In this document: positions 23,501 to 30,726 of the stretch, in pieces | How the letters are laid out: each line of letters begins with the position of its first letter | How positions within the stretch are numbered: position 1 is the first letter of the stretch | Source of the DNA: a virus | DNA: 32,413 nucleotides | Direction: 5' to 3' (one strand) | IMG/VR virus record: IMGVR_UViG_3300042507_001522 | Coordinates: 1 to 32,413 of that record | Notes under the pieces: model-generated | What the model was told of the DNA's origin: nothing | Database searches by the model: none | Seen by the model: the letters and a program-made list of their open reading frames with translations, nothing else | Program-made: the position numbers and the translations under genes

Positions 23501-24743
23501 TTATACAGTATCATCCACTAACTCTTCAATTGCTGGTATAGGTTTTGGCATAAACAGTCTAGGTGAAGGATACTATCTAGAAGTAGAAAACGCAGCAGCG
23601 GGTAAGGGTTTTTATAAAGAAGATGATGTTACTAAAAACCTTAGATTCTATAGAATTAAATTAGAAAAACAAAAGGATAGTGTTGTATATACTCCAACTC
23701 TTCTAATGAGGGCAAGCGTCGGCGGGGCAACTGTATCTGATACTGCTGTTCAAGTTATAAAATCTGACAATCAATCATTAGATCCTGTATTTGAACTGAG
23801 CATTGAAATTGAACAGTTTAAAGACGCTATGAAGTATACAATTTATTACGGAGATAATAAGATCGGTAGTTATCCAGAAAAAATTGGTGAGTCTGTAGGA
23901 ATTAACTCAAAAAATATTTGTATGTTTGTAAGAAATGATTCTCAGGCCATTTATGAATATATTGCTGCTGCGGCAAAACCATTTGAAGATAATGCAGGAT
24001 CATACTTTAAGGGTAAGAAGCAATTTGAAAAAGTCTTAAATCAAGGGTCTATTTCTGTAAATAAATCTTTCTTGTTTAAGGATGATAAAAATGAAGCACT
24101 ATTCTATTACAATGATTTTGCTAGACTTGCGAGACAAGTAAGAGAATATGAAATTAGATTTGCTGGCCCTGCTTTAACAACATCTCTTCTAGATATTTCA
24201 GAAATTAATCCTAAATATCTAATTAAAAAATATGAGCCCAATGCTTTTGGCGCTAAATTGGTTGTAGCCAATATTTCTGGCGGAGCCATGAGACTGGGTG
24301 CTGACGCTACGCTCCCCCTATATATCGTTGGAATTGCTTTAGAGGAATTAAGTTCTGGGACTGTTACAGCAAAAGATTTATATGAAAGTAGTGAAGAAGA
24401 TAAATTAAAGCAGACGGAGAGAGAGAAAAATATTTCTATTTATGGAGATCAAACATTTTCTCTAGATAGCCAATACATCCAATCACTATCTCAAGCAAGA
24501 TCTATGATGCAATGGGTCTTGAAGTATTGCAGTAGACAAAGAATAAAACTAACTATGGAGATTTTTGAGAATCCCTTAATAGAACTTGGAGATAAAGTAA
24601 AGATATACGATAAATCCCGTGGGTATTATGAAGGCAATAGTAACTTTGGTGATAAAACATTTGTTGTATCTTCTATCGCTCATTCAGTAAGCCCAAGCGG
24701 TCCATCGATGACTGTATCAATAGTAGAGGTCGGTGAAGCATAG
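20502..24743 (+). CDS. Large tail-tip hub-like protein (Tal position)
   Basis: The 1413-aa protein is the expected central tip protein. ATG 20502 overlaps the previous stop and has GGTGGAGGTG 3-12 nt upstream; a longer TTG frame from 20469 is less likely. Residues about 170-290 look like a galactose-binding-type sandwich (VMCNKIVIKVQNHLAIPSSF, then SGSWTQIYNVP, KIRGIRFRVDSM). Residues about 310-530 (DVSDYVESFNLASSIGDSTS, FGLPVGTVVSGTGNISLSNE) begin the hub-like part found in tail-tip proteins. Around 560-590 a Trp/Tyr-rich segment (YVWYNNAWFNYNG, then TDFWLV) may be a small carbohydrate-binding module. Residues about 985-1160 look like a second jelly roll. The C-terminus (LIELGDKVKIYDKSRGYYEG) returns to tail-hub pattern. 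No clear catalytic site is seen. Confidence 0.7.
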   Translation: MLNYSDIRDLYKNADRINSEHQVIAEWNMNKYFSIEKYGLYKLYGQEFIYSSSSSNIIDGKNRILFNEDETKIDPKSEFYSQLSSVFKPNRPDAGIVFAQKHPGAVFSDSVFDIRVSRLSTASARFYPVSEGRTYDYYNSGKFLGFDQIADVKRKMVGVANSFGSISDVNPFVVYEQDVMCNKIVIKVQNHLAIPSSFSIDILVSGSWTQIYNVPRTEERLSNPSASANSNDDFISGELNLYYQRNGTWSKTVTRLEDFDELISASPTHFKKIRGIRFRVDSMVPVVLPPQKPTGEKWVSTLKNAPLELIEISPRLEADVSDYVESFNLASSIGDSTSFGLPVGTVVSGTGNISLSNEDGQFLFASILSTSKMLNEDVKFNFYQKVYVPDVNQTFNIPMGVLYSNQWNIGEDYSVSVSLEDGMKYLRQLSAPDFMISSFAATSAIILMILDNVGVTGLDFRKSSDSRENDKEDTLIKNFFCKKEQTVAEVFEQIAVATQCSMYYDATGKLNVLTKERLTENAAIEDSVQEINFNPDPKKYVWYNNAWFNYNGVVGNLPGGTTWANSPYYGFYVSPDHTPPAQSPGTDFWLVMDENVSAEESEDSYISNYSSNVVSLAEEKINPITDGDIAYHFYGPKRAPMSNIIEDTQKKLYQQLLIDQFPMNSLAFSNFEYGTTIMWQPSDDNSSVLGAANVIKDLYEYRLKDLYDEKTYTQFNEEDAIRAMFTTETADNYRRSLVIYLDTNEGFTIPDYEGYVLIDNEYIKYRGKLFYVAGTNGIYGNRMIFTEEEFFELKSSLGKGDSISFRGLIVDVKFKNINKVNDKYEYQVIGDGRGKFSSDVSRHYAVVEESDGIEPSNRFKLVLGEKANYNVPGQLEATTKFNFLDKVKYKSAKKFLGTIPSDTLDTYLGFLKISGPTAPKSDRDVLESVTSASPSNSVVKELNKINDQVNDDVPGKDFDPFVSLMGEKALYGQKITLPFAPNFISTRMRLYSPRKIVDKNYTVSSTNSSIAGIGFGINSLGEGYYLEVENAAAGKGFYKEDDVTKNLRFYRIKLEKQKDSVVYTPTLLMRASVGGATVSDTAVQVIKSDNQSLDPVFELSIEIEQFKDAMKYTIYYGDNKIGSYPEKIGESVGINSKNICMFVRNDSQAIYEYIAAAAKPFEDNAGSYFKGKKQFEKVLNQGSISVNKSFLFKDDKNEALFYYNDFARLARQVREYEIRFAGPALTTSLLDISEINPKYLIKKYEPNAFGAKLVVANISGGAMRLGADATLPLYIVGIALEELSSGTVTAKDLYESSEEDKLKQTEREKNISIYGDQTFSLDSQYIQSLSQARSMMQWVLKYCSRQRIKLTMEIFENPLIELGDKVKIYDKSRGYYEGNSNFGDKTFVVSSIAHSVSPSGPSMTVSIVEVGEA

Positions 24744-26020
24744 TGACTGACTTGCAAAAAATATTAGATAAAGTTAATTATGCTAGAAGTCAAAAGTTTA
24801 TTTCTCAAGAAGAGGCTGAAAACTTACGCGCCCGTGCTAAAAAAATGGCAGATAATAAAGGCAATCTTAAAGAAGATGAAAGAACTAAAATTAATGCCAT
24901 CCTTAACAGTGCCTTGAATAAAAAAGGACAAGAGGTTAAAAAAGAAACTGGGCTTAAGCCACCCGCAAGTAGTGATTTAACTCGTTTAGATAAGCCAGGA
25001 TCTGGTCAAAAGCCAGGTGGTGGAGGAAACAAGCCAAAAACTAAATGGGAAACATTCCAAGCAGGATATGAAAAATTATCTAATAAACAAGACAGAGATG
25101 TTGTCAAAGATATTTTTAACGGACCCCCCGATGATTCAAAATTAGCATTTTTTCAAACTCTTAGTGATAAAAGAAAAGATGCGTTAATTAATGCAGTAAA
25201 AGATGGAAAGATAAATGATGCAGAAAAAAAGAATTTAAAGCAGTTATTCAAAGGAGTAAAAGGCCCAGGTGGTGGCGGTGGTAGTGGTGATGGAGGCGGT
25301 GGCGGTGGTGGTAGTGGTGATGGCCCTCCTACGCCTGTAGTAGATTCTGACGGTGATGGAATCCCCGACAAAGATGATCCAGACGATGATAATGATGGAA
25401 CAATAGATGAAGACGATACGGACGATGATGGTGACGGCCTGCCAGATGCGGACGAGCCTGCCCATGGAGGTCCAAATCCAACAGTAAAGGGCGGCGGCAA
25501 AAAAATAGATGTTCCAAAGTCAGCCCTTAATAAAGCAAACTATACTTTTCCAAAAGATTCTGATGAACGAATTTATATGCCTAATTTGGATACAAAAATC
25601 ACCAAAGAGATCCAGAGAATAACAAAACAGTTAATTAATTCTACAAAAGAATTTATTGAAGGCGGAATAAATTATGACGGTATTGATTCAATTCCAGATG
25701 ACGAAATTCTAACAGAAGATGGTCAGTCTTTTTTTGAGATAATAGATTATAACGCTCCTGGAACTGTAAATTCTGGAATGGCAGACGAAAGAATGTCTGA
25801 AATATCGGGGGCAATACAGGATATTTTAGATAAAGGAAATAGGGACAGAGTTAGCAAATATAACTATGCAGAATTTATAGATTTATTTGAACTACGGTAT
25901 AATAATTCTGGAGAGGCTTACTATAGATTTAATGTCGAATTGGTAGGAGAGAACGTTGATGACTTTAAGATTAGTCTAGTGGAAAACGCTACGCCAGGAG
26001 GAGAACTAGAAAATCCATGA
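24743..26020 (+). CDS. Tail protein with Gly-rich linker and thrombospondin type 3-like calcium repeats
   Basis: The 425-aa protein starts at GTG 24743, overlapping the previous stop by one base. Its N-terminal part is helical and basic (LQKILDKVNYARSQKFISQE; a second set WETFQAGYEKLSNKQDRDVV). Residues about 175-197 form a Gly/Ser linker. Residues 201-239 contain repeated D-x-D-x-D-G-x-x-D units (DSDGDGIPDKDDP and DDDGDGLPDADEP), the pattern of TSP type 3 calcium loops. The C-terminal part (IYMPNLDTKITKEIQRITKQ, YAEFIDLFELRYNNSGEAYY) is mixed and unknown. Calcium could stiffen a rod between a tail-anchored helical domain and a distal domain; that is inference. I know no named family for the whole protein. 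The downstream start lies inside its stop (ATGA). Confidence 0.6.
   Translation: MTDLQKILDKVNYARSQKFISQEEAENLRARAKKMADNKGNLKEDERTKINAILNSALNKKGQEVKKETGLKPPASSDLTRLDKPGSGQKPGGGGNKPKTKWETFQAGYEKLSNKQDRDVVKDIFNGPPDDSKLAFFQTLSDKRKDALINAVKDGKINDAEKKNLKQLFKGVKGPGGGGGSGDGGGGGGGSGDGPPTPVVDSDGDGIPDKDDPDDDNDGTIDEDDTDDDGDGLPDADEPAHGGPNPTVKGGGKKIDVPKSALNKANYTFPKDSDERIYMPNLDTKITKEIQRITKQLINSTKEFIEGGINYDGIDSIPDDEILTEDGQSFFEIIDYNAPGTVNSGMADERMSEISGAIQDILDKGNRDRVSKYNYAEFIDLFELRYNNSGEAYYRFNVELVGENVDDFKISLVENATPGGELENP
25343..25459 (+). repeat. Tandem Asp-rich calcium-loop repeats
   Basis: Three to four units of about 12 codons, DxDxDG-x-x-D in form, are repeated with GAT/GAC alternation. A related nucleotide repeat in the Gly linker just before (25268-25322) holds two copies of a GGTGGTAGTGGTGATGG unit, so this part of the gene may vary in length by slippage. 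Confidence 0.65.
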
Positions 26021-26970
26021 TAGAAGGCATATATAAATTTATAATAGATGGGGAAGTTGTTGCAGAGCAAAAGAATGCTCTTACTTCAATGGGTCGTGCC
26101 ATTGCAATAAAATCTCTTCTTGGGATTGTACCTAATTTTGCTGGTGTAATATCCTATGGTATTGGCAATCAGGCTAATATCATAAGCGCATCTACTAACT
26201 TAATTACAAATAATGGCCTGCAGTTTGAGATAGGACGAACCCCTGTCATAGGCTCTTCACTAGACATATCTTCAAGCACAGATGTTCTAGTATACAGAGG
26301 AGTGATCGACTCCACCGCTCAATATTTAATTCATGAAGTTGGGCTATTCCCTGGCGGAATCTCAGACACTAATGCAGACGTTACAGGATCTACCATATTC
26401 GATTTTGATAGGGTTGACTTATTCACTAAGGTTGGAACGGCTAGTGCGGGGGCACTAGTTGAGGCGGTAGAAGCAAGAATTGGAACCCAGTTGTTTTCCT
26501 TACCAACAACTGATGGAACAAATTCATACATAAGTTACCAGACAAGTAATAATGTTCTAGAATCTATAGATCGATATACGTCATTTGATACCTTTAGGTT
26601 AGCGGGATTTGACCTCAATAGTTATTCTTCAAGCGTGTACTTTAGATTCTATACAGATGACACCAACTACTTTGACTATACATTCACTACCCCAACCTCA
26701 TCTGGATACTTTATTGTGTCAGCAGAAAAGGGGGCGGCAGTAATTACTGGATCTCCAAGATGGACGGATATTACTTCAGCAAGAATTTGGCAAACTAGTG
26801 GCTCTGCATTGTATTTAGATGGATTAAAAATAGACTTTGGCTCCTACCTTCAAGATACTATTACTGGAATGATTTCTAGGGCTGTGCTAACAACTCCAGT
26901 TAGAAAGCCTCCAGGCATTCCTCTTACAATAGAATATTCTTTATCTCTTGGGTTTAATCAGATTGGTTAA
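26017..26970 (+). CDS. Baseplate/tail-fibre-like protein with C-terminal jelly roll
   Basis: The 317-aa protein opens with a domain common at the base of phage fibres: NALTSMGRAIAIKSLLGIVP, ISYGIGNQANIISASTNLIT, DVLVYRGVIDSTAQYLIHEVGLFPG. The closing "I-x-E-(V/I)-G-L-F" is typical. Residues about 185-290 look like a carbohydrate-binding-type beta sandwich: YTSFDTFRLAGFDLNSYSS, VYFRFYTDDTNYFDYTF, RWTDITSARIW, ALYLDGLKIDFGS. The final segment (PPGIPLTIEYSLSLGFNQIG) returns to the first domain's sheet, so the jelly roll is inserted in it. GGAGGAG stands 14 nt before the ATG, and the start overlaps the previous stop (ATGA). A host-surface binding or anchoring role is inferred. Confidence 0.65.
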   Translation: MIEGIYKFIIDGEVVAEQKNALTSMGRAIAIKSLLGIVPNFAGVISYGIGNQANIISASTNLITNNGLQFEIGRTPVIGSSLDISSSTDVLVYRGVIDSTAQYLIHEVGLFPGGISDTNADVTGSTIFDFDRVDLFTKVGTASAGALVEAVEARIGTQLFSLPTTDGTNSYISYQTSNNVLESIDRYTSFDTFRLAGFDLNSYSSSVYFRFYTDDTNYFDYTFTTPTSSGYFIVSAEKGAAVITGSPRWTDITSARIWQTSGSALYLDGLKIDFGSYLQDTITGMISRAVLTTPVRKPPGIPLTIEYSLSLGFNQIG

Positions 26971-26972
26971 AT

Positions 26973-27872
26973 ATGTCTAATATTAGTTTAAATTCGAATC
27001 TAAACCCTGGGGATTATATAGAGTTTATGATAGAGATGAATATTTTTGGCGAGGAAGTAGATGATGTATTAAACTTTACAGTTCCTCAAGCGCCTCCTTT
27101 AGTAAGTAAATTAAAGGGAATAAAGTTGGTGGTGGAGAATAAAGATCAATACAAAGTTGGCAATAACAAAACTTTTAACTTTAATAAATATACAAAGAAA
27201 GAAAATGTCTCTGACGGAAGATATAAGTTTCTTATGATATTAACAAATTCTAAAGGAGTGGGAGATCTTGCTCCAGATGATGATGTTATCATTAATTGTT
27301 CAGATGCTGGGTTTACTAATGTTCAGGCGGTGGTTATGCCAGGAAACAGTAAGAAAAAAAATTACGTCTATGTAAGTATAAATAAAACTACCCAACCTTC
27401 CCCAACAACAGACTTGACTACCTCTGGAACTATCCAAGAGTATAAGAAAAAGATAAAGGTTAGAAATATTACAGTCAAACTTCCTGAAGCAATCATAGGA
27501 GATAGTAAGGAAGGAAAAGTTCCTTCACTAATATCAGAAGTTAGCACGCCACCTAAAAAAGGTAACGTAGAGGACATTGTTGTATTTGCATACAAACAGT
27601 TTAATGGACCTAATAAAGCATCAATTAAATATAAGTTAATGGATGATAGTGAAGCAGAGATTAATTTGAAGAATCCACCGTCTAGATCAGACGTTGCAAA
27701 ATTTAGAGGAAAGGCTTCTCACACTAAATCATTTACACTTAATGATGAAAAGGGAGAAAAAATTCTATGCTATATTGCTATCGCTAGATATACCTACGAC
27801 GGTAGTAATTGGAAGGGCGATTGGCTGCAAACAAATGACTCAGGTAACGCTATATTTGGGAAGGCAGAGTAA
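26973..27872 (+). CDS. Tail-tip region protein, function unknown
   Basis: The 299-aa protein is rich in Lys, Asn and Val with alternating strand pattern, and has no membrane segment or signal peptide. Two parts can be seen: residues 1-150 with DYIEFMIEMNIFGEEVDDVL and KYTKKENVSDGRYKFLMILT, and residues 155-299 with EDIVVFAYKQFNGPNKASIK, AEINLKNPPS, and GEKILCYIAIARYTYDGSNW. Each resembles an Ig-like or fibronectin-like sandwich, but I recognise no named family. It lies between two fibre-type genes, starts 2 nt after the previous stop without a Shine-Dalgarno, and its stop overlaps the next start. A spacer or accessory role in the tip complex is likely by position only. Confidence 0.55.
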   Translation: MSNISLNSNLNPGDYIEFMIEMNIFGEEVDDVLNFTVPQAPPLVSKLKGIKLVVENKDQYKVGNNKTFNFNKYTKKENVSDGRYKFLMILTNSKGVGDLAPDDDVIINCSDAGFTNVQAVVMPGNSKKKNYVYVSINKTTQPSPTTDLTTSGTIQEYKKKIKVRNITVKLPEAIIGDSKEGKVPSLISEVSTPPKKGNVEDIVVFAYKQFNGPNKASIKYKLMDDSEAEINLKNPPSRSDVAKFRGKASHTKSFTLNDEKGEKILCYIAIARYTYDGSNWKGDWLQTNDSGNAIFGKAE

Positions 27873-29035
27873 TGTCTGAGAACACCTTTGATCCTCAGGA
27901 AATTAACCTTCAGTTCCAGCCATTACCAGCATTTATAGATCCAGATGGATCTTTTAAACTTAACACCCCGATGCTATCTTCCTTTAATTTTGATGGCTCT
28001 ATTCCAAAGTTTGACGGAAACATAGATGCAATTGATATTAAGCCTGGGTATCTCATACAAACAGAGGTTGGTGGACAGTATTATCCAGTAGTTTCAATAG
28101 AATCTGATGATTCCGCTATTGAAAGTACTGGCCTGGTGACAATTAACTATATTGATGAATCAGGCAATACCGTTTCTGAAGAGTATGGTGAAACAGATCA
28201 GGTTGCTGTAGTTTATGAAAACTGGTCGGAAAAAATTCTTGGTTCTCAGGGATGGGGTATTACGGCTGAAGGAAATGCCATTTTTACAAACGTGGCGGTT
28301 AGAGGAAGAATTGAGGCAGAAGAAGGATATATTTCAGGAACATTAACAATTGGAGATGGTGGAACAAATTCTCTTGATGATGTTTTAACAACAGGCGATG
28401 CTGCAAATGATATTAATACAAACACTACCACTATTAGTGGTGGAAAAATAACTACTGGGTCAATCACAGCAGATAAAATTGATGTTACTAATTTAACTGT
28501 TAGAAAACTTGAAACATTTCCCAGTTCATTAAATACTAGAATTGTTGTTACTGATTCTGATGATAATAGACATAAAATTAAATTTCAAACTGGCTGGACT
28601 TATGAAGCAGAATCACCATTTATTGGAGCAGCATATTATAAGCCAATAAATAGTTCCTGGGGTTCAAATTTTATGGGCACAAAACTATCTAGTGGTTATA
28701 CTACTAGCGGCGCTGTACTGCCAGACTCTACTATAGAATTAAGAGCATATCAATATAATCTTACTGGAGAATATAGACAAATTCTTTATACAACAGATTA
28801 TCATAAATTTGGTGGAACCAATGAAGTAGGAAGTACCTCAGTAGAAATAGTAGGGAATTTAGATGTTTCTCTGGGAACTATTACTGCAGTAGATATAGAT
28901 TTTACTGGAAGTATTACTGGAGATGGATCTGGATTAACTAACTTGCCAGGATCAGCACCACCTTATGTTCTTAGTACTTCTGGCCCATCATCTCCGTCTA
29001 GTTATGTAGAAGGAACGGTTTGGTATGTTTACTAG
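27872..29035 (+). CDS. Tail fibre protein, J-like central-fibre type
   Basis: The 387-aa protein has several fibre landmarks. Residues about 125-155 (GWGITAEGNAIFTNVAVRGR, then IEAEEGYISGTLTIG) and 185-215 (TTISGGKITTGSITADKIDV, TNLTVRKL) match the repeats in the central straight fibre of lambda J-like proteins, which form a trimeric triple-stranded beta helix. Residues about 225-330 form a globular beta domain. Near the end DIDFTGSITGDGSGLTNLPG is a trimerisation-type motif often found in fibres, followed by a proline-rich end (SGPSSPSSYVEGTVWYVY). The N-terminal section (residues 1-60) with repeated F-D-G-x-I probably anchors to the tip. A trimeric fibre reaching the host is the expected role; its receptor is unknown. 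Confidence 0.75.
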   Translation: MSENTFDPQEINLQFQPLPAFIDPDGSFKLNTPMLSSFNFDGSIPKFDGNIDAIDIKPGYLIQTEVGGQYYPVVSIESDDSAIESTGLVTINYIDESGNTVSEEYGETDQVAVVYENWSEKILGSQGWGITAEGNAIFTNVAVRGRIEAEEGYISGTLTIGDGGTNSLDDVLTTGDAANDINTNTTTISGGKITTGSITADKIDVTNLTVRKLETFPSSLNTRIVVTDSDDNRHKIKFQTGWTYEAESPFIGAAYYKPINSSWGSNFMGTKLSSGYTTSGAVLPDSTIELRAYQYNLTGEYRQILYTTDYHKFGGTNEVGSTSVEIVGNLDVSLGTITAVDIDFTGSITGDGSGLTNLPGSAPPYVLSTSGPSSPSSYVEGTVWYVY

Positions 29036-29041
29036 TATAAT
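29036..29041 (+). promoter_or_regulatory. TATAAT box for the distal fibre genes
   Basis: A perfect TATAAT starts one base after the fibre stop codon and stands 17 nt before the ATG at 29059, which has GGAGGA (29049-29054) as its ribosome site. No TGn extension is present. Confidence 0.35.
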
Positions 29042-29058
29042 ATTTTTTGGAGGAAAAG

Positions 29059-29418
29059 ATGGCAACTGATATTCAATATACCTTTTCATATACAGATGGA
29101 TACCCCCGTATGCATATGGTTACTACTGTAGATAATGAGGAGGTCAGCGATGCTATCATTGATGCCGCAGCCCAATATGACCAACTACCAACAGAGACAT
29201 TACAATTATTTTCTACGTTCTTACTTGAACAGTTTAATATTCTCATACAATCTCTTATAGAAAGCAATCTAAGTTCATCAAGGTATAGTGAACTAATAGA
29301 TCCACTTAAAGTTTTATGTTCAATGAAAACTGGTTGCGATGAAATCATTTATATTAGAGAAAATCCAGAGGAGAATGTCAATCCATTTCCACCTATTACC
29401 CCTAGCGAAGAAGTCTAA
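29059..29418 (+). CDS. Small phage protein between fibre genes, function unknown
   Basis: The 119-aa protein begins at ATG 29059, with GGAGGA 4 nt upstream; a longer TTG start at 29047 would include that ribosome site and is rejected. It has an N-terminal beta hairpin (IQYTFSYTDGYPRMHMVTTV), then an acidic helix set (SDAIIDAAAQYDQLPTETLQ, LFSTFLLEQFNILIQSLIES) and a Pro-rich tail. Two Cys (in CSMKTGC) are close together and could pair or bind metal. I recognise no family. Its position between two fibre genes suggests an assembly factor or chaperone for the fibre; the helical, soluble composition fits, but it is only inference. The stop overlaps the next start by one base. Confidence 0.55.
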   Translation: MATDIQYTFSYTDGYPRMHMVTTVDNEEVSDAIIDAAAQYDQLPTETLQLFSTFLLEQFNILIQSLIESNLSSSRYSELIDPLKVLCSMKTGCDEIIYIRENPEENVNPFPPITPSEEV

Positions 29419-30506
29419 TGATTACAATTAGAGATTTTTTTGTTTTAAATCCAGTATGGAAATTAAATAAAGAAGTTTATGTAAAGGATGGGGCCATTGG
29501 AGGTGGCTCTTGGAGAACTGCAAAGGAAGTATATGTAAAACAAGGTGCCATTGGTGGAGGGTCTTGGAGAAAAGTTTATAACTACAATAATCCAGGATCT
29601 TCAGGGTCACAGCATCCATTCTGGCAATATGGATTAGACTCAGAATTTTCAGTAAACGATCAAACATCTGGGGATGGATTAGCATCAGATCTTTATTATA
29701 CTTTTTGGTCTAATGGAAACTCTGGAACATATTCTATTAGCGCTGGAACAGCAAGAATTAATATTAATCAGATAGATACAACAACCATTCCTGGTACTGC
29801 TGGATATTATACCTATACAACAGAAAATTCATCGATGTTCGCTAATTTTACTAATGGATCGAATACAGCAGTTACTTTTGCTGGATCTCCACCTACTCCA
29901 TATGAAAGAGTAGGGGCAGACGGAGCAACAGTAAGGTGGGATGTTACAAATACTGGATCTCCTAATCCAATTCCTTCTGGTAACCCAACAAGAATTCAAG
30001 CCGTAAGTCCAGGTGGCAGTATCAATACCCTTACTTTAAGTAGAAATGCAGTTGCTACTGTTAATGGATATACTGCTGGTTTAACAAGAACTTATGCGTC
30101 TTCTTATACTCCACCGACTCCCACCTCTTATAGTCACAGCGGATACTGCAGAATGATTTCAAATTATGAGTTAAAGGTTTCCGCTGGTCAGGTATATCGA
30201 ATAGGCTCCGACCCTACCGCTACAGGTAATGTTGGCTCAGTATCTGGTACTGGATGGGGTATGAATGCATACACCTCAGGAACAGCAGGACAGGCAGCAC
30301 CCTTTGGTACTGGAAGCACCGCGTTTGAAAGTACTACTTGGTTTGATGGAACAGCAAGAACGTTTGATGTAACAATTCCTTCTGGGCATCAATGGCTTAG
30401 GGTGGGTATTTTTCTATCACATAACTCTACAACTTCAACTAATTCTCCCCCCAGCACGCCTCAATTTCAAAGATTTGATTATCTTACAGTAACAAGAATT
30501 TCTTGA
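29418..30506 (+). CDS. Tail fibre / receptor-binding-like protein with N-terminal tandem repeat
   Basis: The 362-aa protein starts with two near-identical 18-residue units at residues 18-53 (KEVYVKDGAIGGGSWRTA and KEVYVKQGAIGGGSWRKV), each with the "V-Y-V-K...W-R" pattern frequent in phage fibre repeats. The rest is very rich in Ser, Thr, Gly and Asn with predicted strands: SGTYSISAGTARININQI, GADGATVRWDV, NYELKVSAGQVYRIG, DGTARTFDVTIPSGHQWLRV. The C-terminal strand set with "x-W-L-R-V-G-I-F-L" resembles a jelly-roll or galactose-binding head. Charge is low and compositional bias high, as expected for exposed adhesins. It is one of the last long structural genes, so a distal receptor-binding role is likely. 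No enzymatic motif is seen. Confidence 0.65.
   Translation: MITIRDFFVLNPVWKLNKEVYVKDGAIGGGSWRTAKEVYVKQGAIGGGSWRKVYNYNNPGSSGSQHPFWQYGLDSEFSVNDQTSGDGLASDLYYTFWSNGNSGTYSISAGTARININQIDTTTIPGTAGYYTYTTENSSMFANFTNGSNTAVTFAGSPPTPYERVGADGATVRWDVTNTGSPNPIPSGNPTRIQAVSPGGSINTLTLSRNAVATVNGYTAGLTRTYASSYTPPTPTSYSHSGYCRMISNYELKVSAGQVYRIGSDPTATGNVGSVSGTGWGMNAYTSGTAGQAAPFGTGSTAFESTTWFDGTARTFDVTIPSGHQWLRVGIFLSHNSTTSTNSPPSTPQFQRFDYLTVTRIS
29469..29576 (+). repeat. Two tandem 54-bp coding repeats
   Basis: Two in-frame units (29469-29522 and 29523-29576) encode KEVYVKDGAIGGGSWRTA and KEVYVKQGAIGGGSWRKV. Protein identity is much higher than nucleotide identity (many third-base changes), so the duplication is old and kept by selection on the protein. 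Confidence 0.85.
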
Positions 30507-30532
30507 TCGTTAATAATTTCCTATGCTACAAT
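30503..30532 (+). promoter_or_regulatory. Promoter before the coiled-coil microgene
   Basis: TTGATC (30503-30508), 18-nt spacer, then TGC-TACAAT (30524-30532), an extended -10. A small inverted repeat, AATTG (30530-30534) and CAATT (30541-30545), follows and overlaps the expected transcription start. Confidence 0.45.
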
Positions 30533-30555
30533 TGGAGTCTCAATTAGGAGGATGA

Positions 30556-30726
30556 ATGTCACAGACATTAGAACTTATTATTCAAGAACTACAGCAGCGC
30601 ATTGGTCAAATGACTAGCGACTATGAAACAAAACTAGCAGTAATGAAGGCTCAGGCAACTGAACAAATCCAGGCCAGAGACAAGAAAATCATCGAACTTG
30701 AGGCTAAATTAGATGAGTCGTCTTAA
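30556..30726 (+). CDS. 56-aa coiled-coil protein (microgene)
   Basis: A 56-codon frame begins at ATG 30556 with AGGAGG (30546-30551) 4 nt upstream, after its own promoter. The product, MSQTLELIIQELQQRIGQMT and onward to KKIIELEAKLDESS, is a single long amphipathic helix with hydrophobic residues at 3-4 spacing (L5, I8, I9, L12, I16, M19), a classic short coiled coil. An ATG at 30552 opens another frame that stops soon and would have no spacing from the Shine-Dalgarno. The gene overlaps the next one by 14 nt. Its role is unknown; small coiled-coil proteins beside fibre and lysis genes may act as assembly or adaptor proteins. No membrane segment is present, so it is not a holin. Confidence 0.7.
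   Translation: MSQTLELIIQELQQRIGQMTSDYETKLAVMKAQATEQIQARDKKIIELEAKLDESS

Noticed and set aside
25153-25517. Minus-strand frames rich in Pro, Ser, Thr, His and Ile
   Set aside because: They are mirrors of the Gly/Asp-rich repeat DNA on the + strand and have no promoter or ribosome site.
24743-26020. Collagen-like or lysin function for the Gly-rich protein
   Set aside because: The Gly tract is Gly/Ser/Asp without G-x-y periodicity, and no hydrolase motif is seen.
29047-29058. TTG start for the 119-aa protein
   Set aside because: It would put the GGAGGA ribosome site inside the coding region; ATG 29059 is well spaced from it.
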